DNA of 64,000 nt from Natrinema hispanicum (GCF_004217335.1 NZ_SHMP01000007.1:1-64000), one strand, 5' to 3'. Shown: positions 45,293 to 55,474, counted from the stretch's first letter. Translations and numbers: made by a program. The notes: a model not told the origin generated them from the letters alone.

Positions 45293-46351
45293 TAGTGAAC
45301 ATCTGCGAGCTCGACCATTTGGTCGATCCATTCTGTTGTTCGCCTCTTCTCGGTAATTTCAACGTTCACCCAGCCAGTCAGCGGTTCTGTCGAGAGGTGT
45401 ATTCGCTGTTTCCCGTTGGAGCGTGTCATGCAATGGTTCTCAACAGATATTATTCACGCCATATGTATTAAACAAAGTCAATGACTGGCGAAACTACAGG
45501 ATCATACACGAATTGAGAGCTGTATAATCGTCAGGTAGAGGGTGTAAGTCGTATTCTATGACACGCTGCGTTGCGTTTGTAGCGGTGGTCGGAACGGGCG
45601 ACCGCTCCCGGTCGGGCCGGGAGCGGGTCGCGTTCGTGTCCTCGTAGAGCCTTGCTAGATTCGTCAAAGCAGATGACTGGACGATTCTCGTCGTACGGTT
45701 CGTGGTAGAGGCTGAGAACATCTTCCATGTAGTAGACGAAGTCAGCGTTCTGTTCTGGTGGTATCTCCCAGTAGCTGGAGAGATGAGGTTTCAGGGCATT
45801 TTTTAGACGCTGTCGAACGGCCTCGTGAGAGATCGACTCGAAGTCGATCTCGTCGAGAGTGACGAGTTCGTCAGCAAGGAGGTGTAGTGTCCAGCGTGAA
45901 TGGCCCTCTGGTGGTTCGCTGCAGGCGAGTTTGATGAGGTGGGCTTCAGCATTGCCGTCAAGCTTTCGTTCGTACTCACGGTCGGGCTTGCGGCGATAAA
46001 TCGCCGCGAGCCCTCGTTCAGTGTAGTCTTTGCGCGTGTTGTGGACGGTTTGGGGATGACAGCCGACGTGCTCACTGATTGCCGCATCAGTGAGCCCGTC
46101 GTCAGCTTTCAGCAGGATACGTGCGCGTGTGTTGGCTTGCGCCCTCCGTTCACCGGTGGGGGTGAACCATTCGAGCGTCTTGCGATCTTCGTCGCTGAGT
46201 TCAACAATGTACTTTTTCGCTCCCATTCGGTAAGAGACGCGCTCAGAGAAGATACGTTAGACGTTCACTGTTGAAGCTACACTCAGTTCAACCTCAATCT
46301 AGCAGTGCCCAATGCGGCCAAATATTCTTCACTTGAAATTAGGAATGGCCG

Positions 46352-46930
46352 CTATGCGGTGTATCCTTCGGGTTTTGAGTTTTGAACGACGACAGTGATG
46401 CTGGACGGGTAGCTCACACCTTCGGTGCTGGGATCATTGCTGTCGTTATCGACCACCACACCAATATCTTGGATATTACCCCAGCTACTGGAACTATAGT
46501 CTATCTCTTTGGCGTTGCTAGAACCAACGATAGTTCCACTACTGCTGTCTTGAATATCCAGAAGCTTTCCCGAGCCCACATTGTCCTGTGATTGTATATA
46601 CACGTAGTATGGTGCGGTGACTGTGTCTGAAGAATCGGGATCGGGTGCGCTCACTTCGATATCAAACAGTGAATTGAACGTACTCACCGCATCTTCGTTC
46701 AGGCTACCAAGTTGTAGTTTGAACTGATTACTGTTGGGGCCTGCACTTGTAGTCACGTACGTGCTATCTGTTTGGGTGAATTGAACATAGGCACTTCCAT
46801 CGCCACTCGTACTCACATTCACCGACCGGTCTGCCTGCACTTGGCTGAACGCGCCTGTCGATAGTGCAGCTCCACCAGTTGCAACGATTCCCCCCAGTCC
46901 GACTAATACATTACGTCGATTCATTTTCAT
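46352..46930 (-). CDS. Exported haloarchaeal protein (DUF1102-like)
   Basis: 192 residues. Tat-like N-terminus NRRNVLVGLGGIVATGGAALSTGAFSQVQADRSV, a pattern typical of haloarchaeal DUF1102 proteins. The mature part is rich in Ser, Thr, Asp and beta strands and ends NSKPEGYTA. It should be secreted or surface-associated. The secreted CARDB-type protein at 47431 lies upstream on the same strand, after 500 bp. Function unknown. Confidence 0.75.
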   Translation of the reverse strand: MKMNRRNVLVGLGGIVATGGAALSTGAFSQVQADRSVNVSTSGDGSAYVQFTQTDSTYVTTSAGPNSNQFKLQLGSLNEDAVSTFNSLFDIEVSAPDPDSSDTVTAPYYVYIQSQDNVGSGKLLDIQDSSSGTIVGSSNAKEIDYSSSSWGNIQDIGVVVDNDSNDPSTEGVSYPSSITVVVQNSKPEGYTA

Positions 46931-47430
46931 TGTTACAGTTACCTCCCGCGTGCCAGCACGATTTCGATAGGTGCCAGAACGCAGTTCCTACTCCATAGTA
47001 GGAATGCCACCCACTTTGTATTGATTGACCAGAAGCTCTGAAGCATAAGCAATACCCTATTCAAGAGTGTCTTGAAAGCGTATCGAGGATCAATTGAGCC
47101 TCAAATGTGCGATGAAATATCATGGTGCCCGGTAACATTCCCTCCGAATATACCCCTAGTCTTGAGTGAAAGAAACGCTGTGCTGATGTAACGCATAGTG
47201 AAAGACCCCAAGATTCGATGTCTCGGTAAGTGGGCGAAAAGGGGAGGCGAGGGGATTCGCACAATATGCGTGGTGGGCAATGTCTTGGTGAAGTCTTCCA
47301 TAGCAGAAGATGTGTTACTATAGTCACAAAAATATGACGGGAGAACGCAGAAGTGAAAATCGAGAACATACCGGTCTCTCCGCCTTGAGTGTGGAGAAAA
47401 GCAGCGAAAAAGGTTCGATCGACGGCGGCA
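46931..47430. other. Intergenic region, nothing recognised
   Basis: 500 bp between two genes for exported proteins, without a supported gene. Open frames here (such as 47061-47369 on the minus strand) have no family resemblance and poor haloarchaeal codon use. Confidence 0.5.
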
Positions 47431-48600
47431 CTAGTTAATGATCGCCCATCGACGGTTGGCTGCGACTGCTAGGAACAACAACCCCGCCGTTGCCGGGGGC
47501 GCAAGTGCCGCTGTCGTCGCAGGAGAGAGCTCACGGTTTTGCAGTGTTAATCCCGCTGGGTCCTGAACGGTTACTTCGCCTGCAGTGACGCCGCTGACTG
47601 CGATTTCGTAGGTGCCCGCTGATTCGAACTCTCGTTCGAATGTCACCGTCCGCTCGCTGTTTGCGGGGATCGAGACGGCCCGACTGTCGACGACGATGCC
47701 GTCGACCGCCACCTCGAGCGTCCGATCGACCCCCCTGTCGGTCGGATTCGTGACGGTTGCTCGAACGGTGGTCGAATCGCCCGTGGTGACCGTTGTGCTG
47801 TCGACGCTGGCGTTGACGACGTCGATCGGCGGCCCCCCGACGGTCACCGACTGACTACCTGCTCCCGAAACGCTGATCTCGTGTGTGCCAGGCCACTCCA
47901 TCGTGCGCTCGAACGTGACCGTTCGTTCCTCGCCCGGTTCGAGGACGATCGTCCGCTGGTCGACAACGATGCCGTCGACGGTCAACTGTGCTGTCGTCTG
48001 GCCCGACGCGTCACCGTCGTTGCGGTAGGTCGCAGTCACCGTGACCGCCTCGCCGGCGTTGGCCGTCGTTGGCGAGACAGTGAGGTTCGTGCGTTCGATC
48101 GCTGGCGAACCCGACAAACTCGTGCCGCTTGCACCTCCTGCGGACTGTTCCGATCCGGTTTCGTTGTCGGTGTATTGTACCGTGATCGTGAAGTTCTCTG
48201 TCGTCTCTTGGACAGACCGAGTGTCAACAGTTACACCGACGGTCTTGGTGTCTCCGGCGGCGAGCTCGAGCCGCGAGTCGTTCGTGATCGCTGAGCCGTC
48301 GGCATAGAAGGCCACTCCCTCGAGATCATGGTCGATCCCCATGGCCTCTACATCGTCTGCATTATCACCCACCTCGATCGTGAACACTTCCGAAAAGGTT
48401 GTCTCCGCGCAGTCATTTAGCGCCTCGAATTCGAGGACAAGTTCGCCATCCTTGAGGGTCGCGTACTCGGCGTCGACCGGTTCGAGAGTGACGTCATCGC
48501 TTCCCGGACTCTCACCAATTGTGATCGCCGCAGTCGGGACTGCGAGTGCCAAGAGAAAACAGATCGCAGCGGCGGTAAGTGGGATTTTGGTAGATGACAT
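47431..48600 (-). CDS. Secreted protein with two CARDB-type repeats
   Basis: About 389 residues. A Sec signal peptide (STKIPLTAAAICFLLALAVPTAAITIGE) is followed by a beta-rich domain of about 130 residues. Two CARDB-like repeats come next (RTNLTVSPTTANAGEAVTVTATYRNDGDASG and VVNASVDSTTVTTGDSTTVRATVTNPTDRG, each ending with ERTVTFER and TYEIAVSG-type strands). A C-terminal hydrophobic segment (TTAALAPPATAGLLFLAVAANRRW) should anchor it. The ATG at 48600 (MSSTKIPL) is preferred over 48618. Probably a cell-surface adhesion-like protein. Confidence 0.8.
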   Translation of the reverse strand: MSSTKIPLTAAAICFLLALAVPTAAITIGESPGSDDVTLEPVDAEYATLKDGELVLEFEALNDCAETTFSEVFTIEVGDNADDVEAMGIDHDLEGVAFYADGSAITNDSRLELAAGDTKTVGVTVDTRSVQETTENFTITVQYTDNETGSEQSAGGASGTSLSGSPAIERTNLTVSPTTANAGEAVTVTATYRNDGDASGQTTAQLTVDGIVVDQRTIVLEPGEERTVTFERTMEWPGTHEISVSGAGSQSVTVGGPPIDVVNASVDSTTVTTGDSTTVRATVTNPTDRGVDRTLEVAVDGIVVDSRAVSIPANSERTVTFEREFESAGTYEIAVSGVTAGEVTVQDPAGLTLQNRELSPATTAALAPPATAGLLFLAVAANRRWAIIN

Positions 48601-48618
48601 TCGAAATACACTCAACAC

Positions 48619-49039
48619 TGAGATTGACTGAGGCTCTTACCTGCGCCAATGAACATTACTAACATTGTATTTCATCTACTTTGTATTGACTACCCAGAGA
48701 CTGTTCAAGCCGACCTTGAACACCCGATTTGGGGCGTCTTACGAATTTGGATGTCCCGTGTGCAACTCACCAGACGGTCACCGAGGAACATACAGACCTT
48801 CTCGACCGGTTCCGGACTGGCGAGTACTCGATACCCCACAGGTTCTCGATGAAGGTGTCGACCATCCGTCTTTAGCTAAGAGACGAACCGCATGACAGCG
48901 ACGGCTTATCGGGGCTATTTTTCGAGAGGAATGAGGAGGAGAAGTCTGTGCACAACCCTACCTCCTCACCGCGAATTATGCGTCGGCTCACTACGCTTTT
49001 TCGATCTGAGTTCCTCGAAGAGCACGCCGAGGATAGTGA
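48619..49039. other. Intergenic region with a short cysteine-containing frame
   Basis: No complete gene. A frame at 48665-48895 on the plus strand contains FGASYEFGCPVCNSPDGHRG, which could be a relic of a zinc-finger protein but is too short to place. The left end of the next IS element should lie near 49037. Confidence 0.4.
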
Positions 49040-50146
49040 TTAACGCAACTTTTGGATATACTCGCCGAGATGATTCTCGATCCACGAGCTCGCAAAGCTC
49101 AACCGTTCGGTCAGTTTCGTGAAGAACTCATCGAGGAGGGCGCGGTACTCATCCGCGCCCTCCACGATGAGTGGTGACGACTCCCATTTGAGACTCTTCC
49201 AGACGGATTCGATCGGATTGAGGTGTGGAGAACCGACCGGAAGAAAGATGAGATCTATTCCAAGTTCGTGAGCGCGTTTCCGCGTGTATTCACATGTGTG
49301 TGAGGGGAAATTATCCAAGACGAGCAGAATCCGCTTGCCGGGATTCTGCTCGCGGATCCGTCGAAAACACTCACAGATCTGCTCTTTTGTCTGATCCACG
49401 GGGAACTGGAGAACACTCTCGCCAGTAAGCGCATAGAACCCGGCCGCTGGTGTATCGATTTTCACCAGCGGCCGGGTGATCGTCGGCTCGCTGACGGTAT
49501 AGAGCCGCTGAGAATTGTCCCATGGTTGCGGGTGAGAGATGTCAAAGAAGCCGATTGCTGTGCCTCCATCTGTACAAATATCGGCATCAATCTCCCAGTT
49601 TTCGCTACTGTCGGCGTTAGAGCGTTTGTTATGGGGCTTCTCAGGGCCCTCCTCGTCGAACGCGTCTGCAACGCGTTCGTCGAGGATCTTGTCAGCGTTG
49701 TCTGGTCGATCTGGCCGCTCTGTCCGCGGAATTGCGTACGAGAGCCCGAGGTCGGCCAGCATTCGTGGAAGATAATTCGGATGATACTCAATGTCGAATT
49801 CAGTGTTCAGGAAGTGCTGTATCTCCTGTTTTTTCCACGGTTCGCCTTCTCGAAGGAGTTTGACGAGGCGCTCTCGTTGGCCATCGCCGAGCTTCGGGGG
49901 CCTGCCGCCCCCGAAGTTCGGCATCAACTGACCAAGGCTACCTTCATTCCAAAGATCTGCCCAGCGACTTCCGGTTGACTGGGACATTCCGACATCATCG
50001 GCTGCATCTTCGAGCGTCGCACCCTTGTACAGCCGCTTGATGAAGGTGAGGCGCTTGCTCATCTTCTCATTATCTGTCTGCGTGAGCAAGCGGTCGAGAT
50101 CGTCCTCACTCAGGTGACGGACGATCTCTTTTTCTTGACCAGCCAT
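49040..50146 (-). CDS. IS630-family DDE transposase, second copy
   Basis: 368 residues, a relative of the transposase at 44142. HTH: TFIKRLYKGATLEDAADDVGMSQSTGSRWADLW. DDE: DICTDGGTAIGFFD, ILLVLDNFPSHTCEY and HLNPIESVWKSLKW. The frame is intact. Possible imperfect terminal repeats are GTGATTAACGCAACTTTTGG at 49037-49056 and the complement of CCAAACCTTCTGTGAATCGA at 50170-50189, but the flanking TA is seen only on the left side. Confidence 0.88.
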   Translation of the reverse strand: MAGQEKEIVRHLSEDDLDRLLTQTDNEKMSKRLTFIKRLYKGATLEDAADDVGMSQSTGSRWADLWNEGSLGQLMPNFGGGRPPKLGDGQRERLVKLLREGEPWKKQEIQHFLNTEFDIEYHPNYLPRMLADLGLSYAIPRTERPDRPDNADKILDERVADAFDEEGPEKPHNKRSNADSSENWEIDADICTDGGTAIGFFDISHPQPWDNSQRLYTVSEPTITRPLVKIDTPAAGFYALTGESVLQFPVDQTKEQICECFRRIREQNPGKRILLVLDNFPSHTCEYTRKRAHELGIDLIFLPVGSPHLNPIESVWKSLKWESSPLIVEGADEYRALLDEFFTKLTERLSFASSWIENHLGEYIQKLR

Positions 50147-50208
50147 GACGTCACCGACTCAGAGTACACCCAAACCTTCTGTGAATCGAGCGTGTCATAG
50201 AATCCAAC

Positions 50209-51039
50209 TCATAGCTTGAGTTTCTCACGTCCTGGATCGTGTCCTCGCTCGTAGTTGGTGATTGCAATGACGATCCGAAGACACAGCGCAACAAACACTT
50301 CTGTTCGTGCGTGGACGCGGCCTCGGGCGCGGACGTGCCCGAGGCCGCAGTCCTTGACTGCGTCGTTGGTTCGTTCGACTCCTGTCCGGTTGTTGTACGT
50401 CTCGTCCAAGATGGATTGTTTCAGCTGAACGTCCTCGCTGTGTTTCTCGATTCGGTCTTCGACTCTGTACTCGATGTCTTTCGGGTCGTCAGTGTTTCGC
50501 GGATTGTATGGAGCGATTGGCACGACTACCTGCTGGCCGCAGGAGTCGTGCCAATCGAGGATGTCGTAGGCGCTGTCCCCAAGCATCCAGATCGGTGTGT
50601 CGACGGCGAGCGCGTCACGTGTGACGCGCATCGCCGTTTCTTGGTCTGCTTGTTTGGCCTGTGTGAACTCTGCTGCTATCGGGATCTTTGCGCCGGTTGA
50701 GACGATCGTACAGCCGAAGCCGTAGTAGTACTCTTCGGCGGTTGGATCGTAGTTCCATGAGGCAGCGTCGTTGTACTGGATCGCCTCGATGTGCGTCGAA
50801 TCGATGGAGTACGTCGAGTCGAGCAGGCCGCGGGCGGCGGCCTGCTCGACGAGTATCTCGAAGATATCGTCGACGACGTGTTCGAGGTCGGTAAGAAACC
50901 GGTCAATCGTGTCTCTGGATGGTGGTTTGTCGAGTCCGCAGTAGTACCAGACGAGGCCGTGCTGGAGTTCTCGTGTAACTGGACGTGTGCCGTAGATGTC
51001 CTTGTAGTAGCACCTATGGAAACGCTGCTGACCGGCCAA
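50209..51039 (-). pseudogene. DDE transposase of the outer IS, C-terminal part
   Basis: 276 codons. Catalytic residues: Asp in YSIDSTHIEAI, Asp in IWMLGDSAYDILDWH and Glu in NRTGVERTNDAVKD. The natural product continues from the N-terminal fragment at 54184-54375, with FRFLH before the gap and CYYKDIYGTRPV after it. The frame is open slightly past 51039 but lacks a start codon. IS5/IS4-like, not assigned further. Confidence 0.8.
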
Positions 51040-51299
51040 ACCACCGCTGACGATAAAATGATTGGGTGTGCTGATGTCTGCCGTCCTTCACAGTCGGCAG
51101 GCGGTCGATATCTTTTGCTGTGCGGTCGGTGCGGTGCAGTTGCTATTGGAGATAGCAGTCGCTCACTGATGGCCTCGGCCGGCCTCTGAGGGCCGCCCGT
51201 AATCAGGAGTCCCGAACGACAGATTCTGTGCACGAGACGGGTGACTGACTCCGATTGCTTACCGACTGTAAAGGGATGTCTCAAACGACATCCGAGTTC

Positions 51300-52230
51300 T
51301 GCTCTGTTGAATAGATGCTGAGTCACGGTTACAGAGGCTCACACAGCGATTCTATATTGATGAGGGCGAACATCAGGACAATTTCACGGAACTGGCGATA
51401 CCAGCCCAGCGCTCGCACGGCGTCGCCGAGCGAGCGCTTCGTTGTTGAGTACGAGGTTTCGGCCATCCAGCGCTGAGAGTATCCTTTTGCCCGAATGAGC
51501 GCGTTGTTCATGACTGCATTCGGTGATGAGCCGCGGTAGTGAACAAGGTACTCAATGTCAAGTGCGGAGATTTCGTACTCAGTGTGCCAGTCTTGGAACG
51601 CGTTGTCGGCAACCACGGACTGCAGGTCGTCCGCGTTTCGGCGGACGACCTGCGGTCCGGTCTTCGTATCGTGCTTCCACCGTGCTGTGATATGGACATC
51701 GAGAACAGCGAGCGACTCTATATCAGTTAATGTCGTCACTTTCAGCGTCTGCACGGTATTTCCTGACCGCTGGCGGAAGTACGACGACGAACGGCGGCGG
51801 TCAAAGAACGTGCTGTCGAGAGCAGCGTGGCCAGACTGCGGGTGTTGCTGCGCTGAAACGCGCAGCAACGCCCGCCACACCCACATTTTCAGCCGGTCGA
51901 ACGACTTGTAGATCGTGCTGTAGTCGGGGAGGTTCTCTCGATCGAGACCGAGTACGTCACAAATCTCGGTCATGTACTTCAACCGATTCGGCGTTTCACG
52001 GTAGCTGTGACCTTCTTCGAGCCGAAAACAGTGTAGGACGACATGGACCCAGCGGGCGAACCCGCCGCTGGCGGGCTCGCCCGCGTGCTTCCCCAACGCT
52101 TGTTTGGCTATGTCACGACACTGCTCAACGAAGTCGAGGATATCGATTTCCATAGGACAGAATCGAATTCCTCGGCTTCATCCTTCTAAACCAGTGATAT
52201 CGGCTGATTAGATCGCTGTTCAACAGAGCA
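51300..52230 (-). mobile_element. ISH1-like IS5-family element with 8-bp target duplication
   Basis: Inverted repeats TGCTCTGTTGAATAG (51300-51314) and CTGTTCAACAGAGCA (52216-52230). Direct repeats CCGAGTTC flank it exactly (51292-51299 and 52231-52238). Size 931 bp. The 8-bp duplication agrees with what is known for ISH1. Insertion disrupted codon 8 of the middle transposase. Confidence 0.9.
51329..52153 (-). CDS. IS5-family (ISH1-like) DDE transposase
   Basis: 274 residues, full length for ISH1-type elements. Catalytic residues: Asp in GHAALDSTFFDRRRSSSYF, Asp in SVVADNAFQDWH and Glu in RWMAETSYSTTKRSLGDAVRALGWYRQFRE. The frame is intact and the element keeps both ends and its target duplication. 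It is probably the most recent insertion in the nest. A remnant of a relative lies at 41846-41950. Confidence 0.92.
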   Translation of the reverse strand: MEIDILDFVEQCRDIAKQALGKHAGEPASGGFARWVHVVLHCFRLEEGHSYRETPNRLKYMTEICDVLGLDRENLPDYSTIYKSFDRLKMWVWRALLRVSAQQHPQSGHAALDSTFFDRRRSSSYFRQRSGNTVQTLKVTTLTDIESLAVLDVHITARWKHDTKTGPQVVRRNADDLQSVVADNAFQDWHTEYEISALDIEYLVHYRGSSPNAVMNNALIRAKGYSQRWMAETSYSTTKRSLGDAVRALGWYRQFREIVLMFALINIESLCEPL

Positions 52231-53833
52231 CCGAGTTCGAGTCTGCGATCAGCAGACTCGAACAACAGGCCGAGGAATTGATTCACAAAGACACGGACCT
52301 CCTGACCGTGGTCCGTGGGTTTGACTTCAGTGAGACTGCAGTCTACGAAGCTGGGAAAACCGAATGGAACGCTCGCTACGGCTACGAGCCGATGGTACGG
52401 GCGTTCTATTGCAAGGAGCTCTCCGGCTTCACGACGACAGAACTCCACGACTACCTCGCGACTGCCGAGCGTGCTAGCACGCTCGGCTTTGATCCCGACC
52501 AGTTCGCTGGGGACAAAACCGCACCGGGTCGGACCACACTCGGTCGCGCCTGGCGCGACCGGTTCCCGAACCGGCTTCAAGCCTTCATCCGAATATCTGC
52601 TGAATGTATCCTCGCGGTTGCCCACGAGATGGGCAACCCGCTCGGACTGCGCGCGCTTCACCCTGAGGACAAGAGCGACCTTTCCAACCGCTCAGAACAG
52701 CGCTACGTCACAGGCAAAGCAAAAGACGTCACGGAGGCCCTCTGTCAGATCGTGTTTCCGGCGATTGACCTCGATCGACCGGACGACGGAACGCGGTATG
52801 ACGATACCGCGTTCCTCGATCTCCAGAGCTACCTCGGATTAACCGGGACTGCTGCCAACCAAGGAAGCCGGATCTTCGACGAGGAAACAACTCGCGAAAA
52901 CGGCGGTCCTGACGGTGATACGCATCTCCACTACATCAAGCAACTCGAGGCGATGGAGATCGCCTCGATGGTCAACGGAGCGATTGGAACGATGATGTGG
53001 GCTGCTGAGCAATACTACTCGATCGATCGCCACGTCGATGTGGCGATCGATATCACCTATATCGCCTACTACGGTGATCGTGACGAGTTCCAGATGAGTA
53101 CAGGTGCACCACCGAGCAAATCGTACTCGTGGTGCTACAAAATGGCGACCGTCTCGATCGTTGGGAAAGAAGTGAAGTTCACGCTCGGGATGCGGCCGCT
53201 ACGCGGCTACATCCCTCGGCGAGTTCTCGTTGAGCAACTGCTCGAAATCGCGAGTGACCATGTTTCGATCGGGACGGTCTACGCCGACGCCGAATTCGAC
53301 GGCGTCGGCGTGATCCACGCGGTCGAAGAGGCGGGCCTCTTCTATCTCATCCGAAAATCCTCGGATGACCCGGTCAAGCGGTTTGTACAGGACATGGATC
53401 ACGACGTCGGCGTCAAACAGAATCACGAGATGGAAGGAACCATCGTGGGTGGCAGTGTAACGGTCACCCCGACGCTGGTCGGGGTTCCCTCAGATCGGAA
53501 GGAAGGTGCAACGGTGACGTTCGTGACGAACCTCTCGGTAAGTGATGCGACAAAGAAGGCGCGGGGGCGTACCCGCCGCGTGATGCGGCGGTACGCCCGC
53601 CGATGGGGAATAGAGAACAGCTACAAGTCGATCAAAGACTTCCTCGCGTGGACGACTTCTCGAAACACCGCCGTTCGAGTGTTCTACTTCGGCTTTGCGG
53701 TTATTCTCTACGATATGTGGTTGCTCGTTGACCTGCTGGTGCAGGTCAGCCTCGACATTGACCAGCGACTGAAACCACGCGTGCCTGCGCGGACATTCCT
53801 GAATATCGTCCGCAAGGAGGTTCCTGTGACGTA

Positions 53834-53857
53834 GGCGTTCCGCGGCGGCGGAACGCC
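53834..53857 (+). terminator. Hairpin after the middle transposase gene
   Basis: Perfect 10-bp stem GGCGTTCCGC / GCGGAACGCC with a GGCG loop, starting at the last base of the stop codon. It may act as a terminator or a structure that limits read-through. No T-run follows directly. Confidence 0.55.
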
Positions 53858-54183
53858 GACTCATGAGAGATATCTCTGCTTAGCCATTCTATTTTCGAGC
53901 GAATCACACCAGGAATGAACGATGCCGATCTTCGAGCGCTAACTTGCACAGGCAGCTCTAATTTTTCACTTCACCCATCAGTGTAGCAAATTGACGCTCA
54001 TCGCTCGCTGATGCACATTCCGAACACCTGATTACAGCGGCAGTCGAGCTGTAACGCCCATGACTCGGCTTCTTTCGCACACGGACCAGTCAGTGCAACG
54101 TGCTCGGGGCACACTACTACAGTCGGTCTCTTGCGTCCCATGCTTGCTTCACGTTCTCATGGCATAGCAGCGTTTCCATCGAG
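53858..54183 (-). other. Right end of the middle IS, with a possible 47-residue cysteine-rich frame
   Basis: The 330 bp after the transposase include a minus-strand frame at 53998-54141 beginning MGRKRPTVVVCPEHVALTGP, with five cysteines (CPEH, PCAKE, DCRCN and MCISER). It could be a small passenger protein or chance. No ribosome-binding site or promoter was identified. Confidence 0.3.
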
Positions 54184-54375
54184 TCAGTGCAGAAAGCGAA
54201 AGAGGTCTGGTGGCTGGTGAACTCGTGTTCGCCCCCGCTTCGAGGGGGCGAACACGTCGTATTCCAGTAGAAACTCGAACTCAAGATGCTCGAATAGCGG
54301 TACTGTCTCGGTAGCCGCGACATTCAAGAAGTCGTCTACCGAAGCTACGTCTTGCAGGGTTGTTGTGTTGGACAC
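54184..54375 (-). pseudogene. N-terminal fragment of the outer IS transposase
   Basis: Encodes MSNTTTLQDVASVDDFLNVA and continues to HQPPDLFRFLH, where the middle IS begins. It belongs with the C-terminal part at 50209-51039. The 15-bp terminal repeat of the outer element lies 35 bp upstream of the start. Confidence 0.75.
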
Positions 54376-54511
54376 ACTTCGCGCACCCTGCTGCTTCGCA
54401 CGTGACGCTTTCTATGACACGCTCTATGGATAGTGAATTTTGCCAAAAGCACTAACGAAACGACATATGATGCTACTATCTTGGGCACGTGTAGCCTCAT
54501 CAAGCGACGAA

Positions 54512-55474
54512 CTATACGGTACTTGTCCATCGTGTCAGGCGATCGTGGATGCGAAGTTCGCCATCCATCCAGTATACATATCCCAGCAAAAGGAGGCCAC
54601 CAACAGCTGTTGCACCGACGTGGACGAACCCCTCTTCACCAATATATTGGGTCGGTCCGACAAGATTTAAGACGAGTAGTTCCGGCGTCTGCTGTGAAAC
54701 ACCAAGTCCAAACACTGCGCTCTGGGTGTAGTTGTAGAATATATGGAATCCCATAGACAGTGCAAGTTCACCGGTCAACACATAGACGCCACCGAGCACT
54801 AGCCCTGCCAATAGGTAGTATCCGTAATGGCTGAGATGTGTGACTTTCCCGCCATGCAAGAACGCGAAAACGATGCAGTTGATAGCAAGCGCAATACCGA
54901 TCGCGATTTCATTCCGTACGTATCCGTTGACCCCTTCAGCGATGTTCTTCAACAGCACTCCTCGGAAGATGAACTCTTCCCACAGTCCCGCAACCATAAT
55001 ATAGCCGAAGACAATGACCATCGCTGGGAGAAACGAAATGACACCCGGTGTCTGTGCGATACCAGCGACAGTTACCCAGTCGGCACCAAGTCCCACTGCA
55101 ACCGCACCGGCGTTAATAAGTGTCGCAGCTAACCCGCCAACGGCGAACATCTGCAACCACTGACGATCAAATGACAGACCGTACTCTGTGGCTGGGCGAC
55201 GGTCAATCAGTCGACTACTGACGAGAACCGCACCGATGAGGACACCTGCTATCCCAATCATTTCGGCTGACTCTCTGACCGGATGCTTGAACTGTGATCT
55301 GACGATCGACTGAACGATAGCGATGGCGAGAAATGTAGTGATGACTGGAATAATCGCACGGAAAGGTGCGCGTAGGCGGTGGTGATCATGATTCCAGACT
55401 GGCCATATAACACATCGCCACAGTTGTCGAAGTCCAGTTGGGGCTGCCTGTTTTACTGATGACTGTGGTGACAT
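54512..55474 (-). CDS. CPBP-family intramembrane metalloprotease
   Basis: 320 residues with about eight hydrophobic segments. The CPBP (Abi/CaaX protease-like) motifs are present: EExxxR as WEEFIFRGVLL, and the His motif as CIVFAFLHGGKVTH. It may cleave membrane peptides or prenylated proteins. Some relatives protect against self-made peptide antibiotics. It is divergent from the small HTH operon at 55575. Confidence 0.88.
   Translation of the reverse strand: MSPQSSVKQAAPTGLRQLWRCVIWPVWNHDHHRLRAPFRAIIPVITTFLAIAIVQSIVRSQFKHPVRESAEMIGIAGVLIGAVLVSSRLIDRRPATEYGLSFDRQWLQMFAVGGLAATLINAGAVAVGLGADWVTVAGIAQTPGVISFLPAMVIVFGYIMVAGLWEEFIFRGVLLKNIAEGVNGYVRNEIAIGIALAINCIVFAFLHGGKVTHLSHYGYYLLAGLVLGGVYVLTGELALSMGFHIFYNYTQSAVFGLGVSQQTPELLVLNLVGPTQYIGEEGFVHVGATAVGGLLLLGYVYWMDGELRIHDRLTRWTSTV

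Larger units (their letters stand above)
43781..46226 (-). pseudogene. IS630-family transposase, frameshifted and split by another IS
   Basis: The N-terminal half is at 45531-46226: HTH region TNTRARILLKADDGLTDAAISEHVGCHPQTVHNTRKDYTERGLAAIY, then the first Asp in VICFDESSK. A middle piece is at 45294-45429 (RIHLSTEPLTGWVNVEI). The C-terminal part is at 43781-44122, with the second Asp in VVMDQLNTHKPAAF and the Glu region RGSWLNMAKIEIGVL. About 100 bp of foreign or decayed sequence (45430-45530) and the inserted element at 44125-45292 break it. Confidence 0.82.
51276..53834 (+). pseudogene. DDE transposase of the middle IS, interrupted after codon 8
   Basis: The first eight codons (MSQTTSEF, 51276-51299) lie left of the ISH1-like insertion. 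The rest continues in frame right of it, from GAG at 52239 (ESAISRLEQQAEEL). Removal of the insertion and one target copy gives an intact 539-residue protein. Catalytic residues: Asp in VDVAIDITYIAYYGD, Asp in VYADAEFDGVG and Glu in RWGIENSYKSIKDF. The longest remaining frame starts at 52278. A 10-bp hairpin (53834-53857) follows the stop. IS4-like haloarchaeal family, not named. Confidence 0.85.
51016..54179 (+). mobile_element. Middle IS of the nest
   Basis: Perfect 14-bp inverted repeats ATGGAAACGCTGCT (51016-51029) and AGCAGCGTTTCCAT (54166-54179). It carries the transposase gene 51276-53834, itself cut by the ISH1-like element. No clear target duplication is seen outside the repeats. Length without the inner element is about 2.2 kb. 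Confidence 0.75.
50188..54424 (-). mobile_element. Outer IS of a three-level nest, split by a second IS
   Basis: Perfect 15-bp inverted repeats GAGCGTGTCATAGAA (50188-50202) and TTCTATGACACGCTC (54410-54424) bound it. The transposase N-terminus lies at 54184-54375 and the C-terminal part at 50209-51039, both on the minus strand. The gap between them is filled by the element at 51016-54179. Without that insertion the element would be about 1.07 kb. Confidence 0.75.

Noticed and set aside
48665..48895. Plus-strand frame with a CPVC motif
   Set aside because: Too short and without a second cysteine pair. It may be a relic, but I cannot name it.
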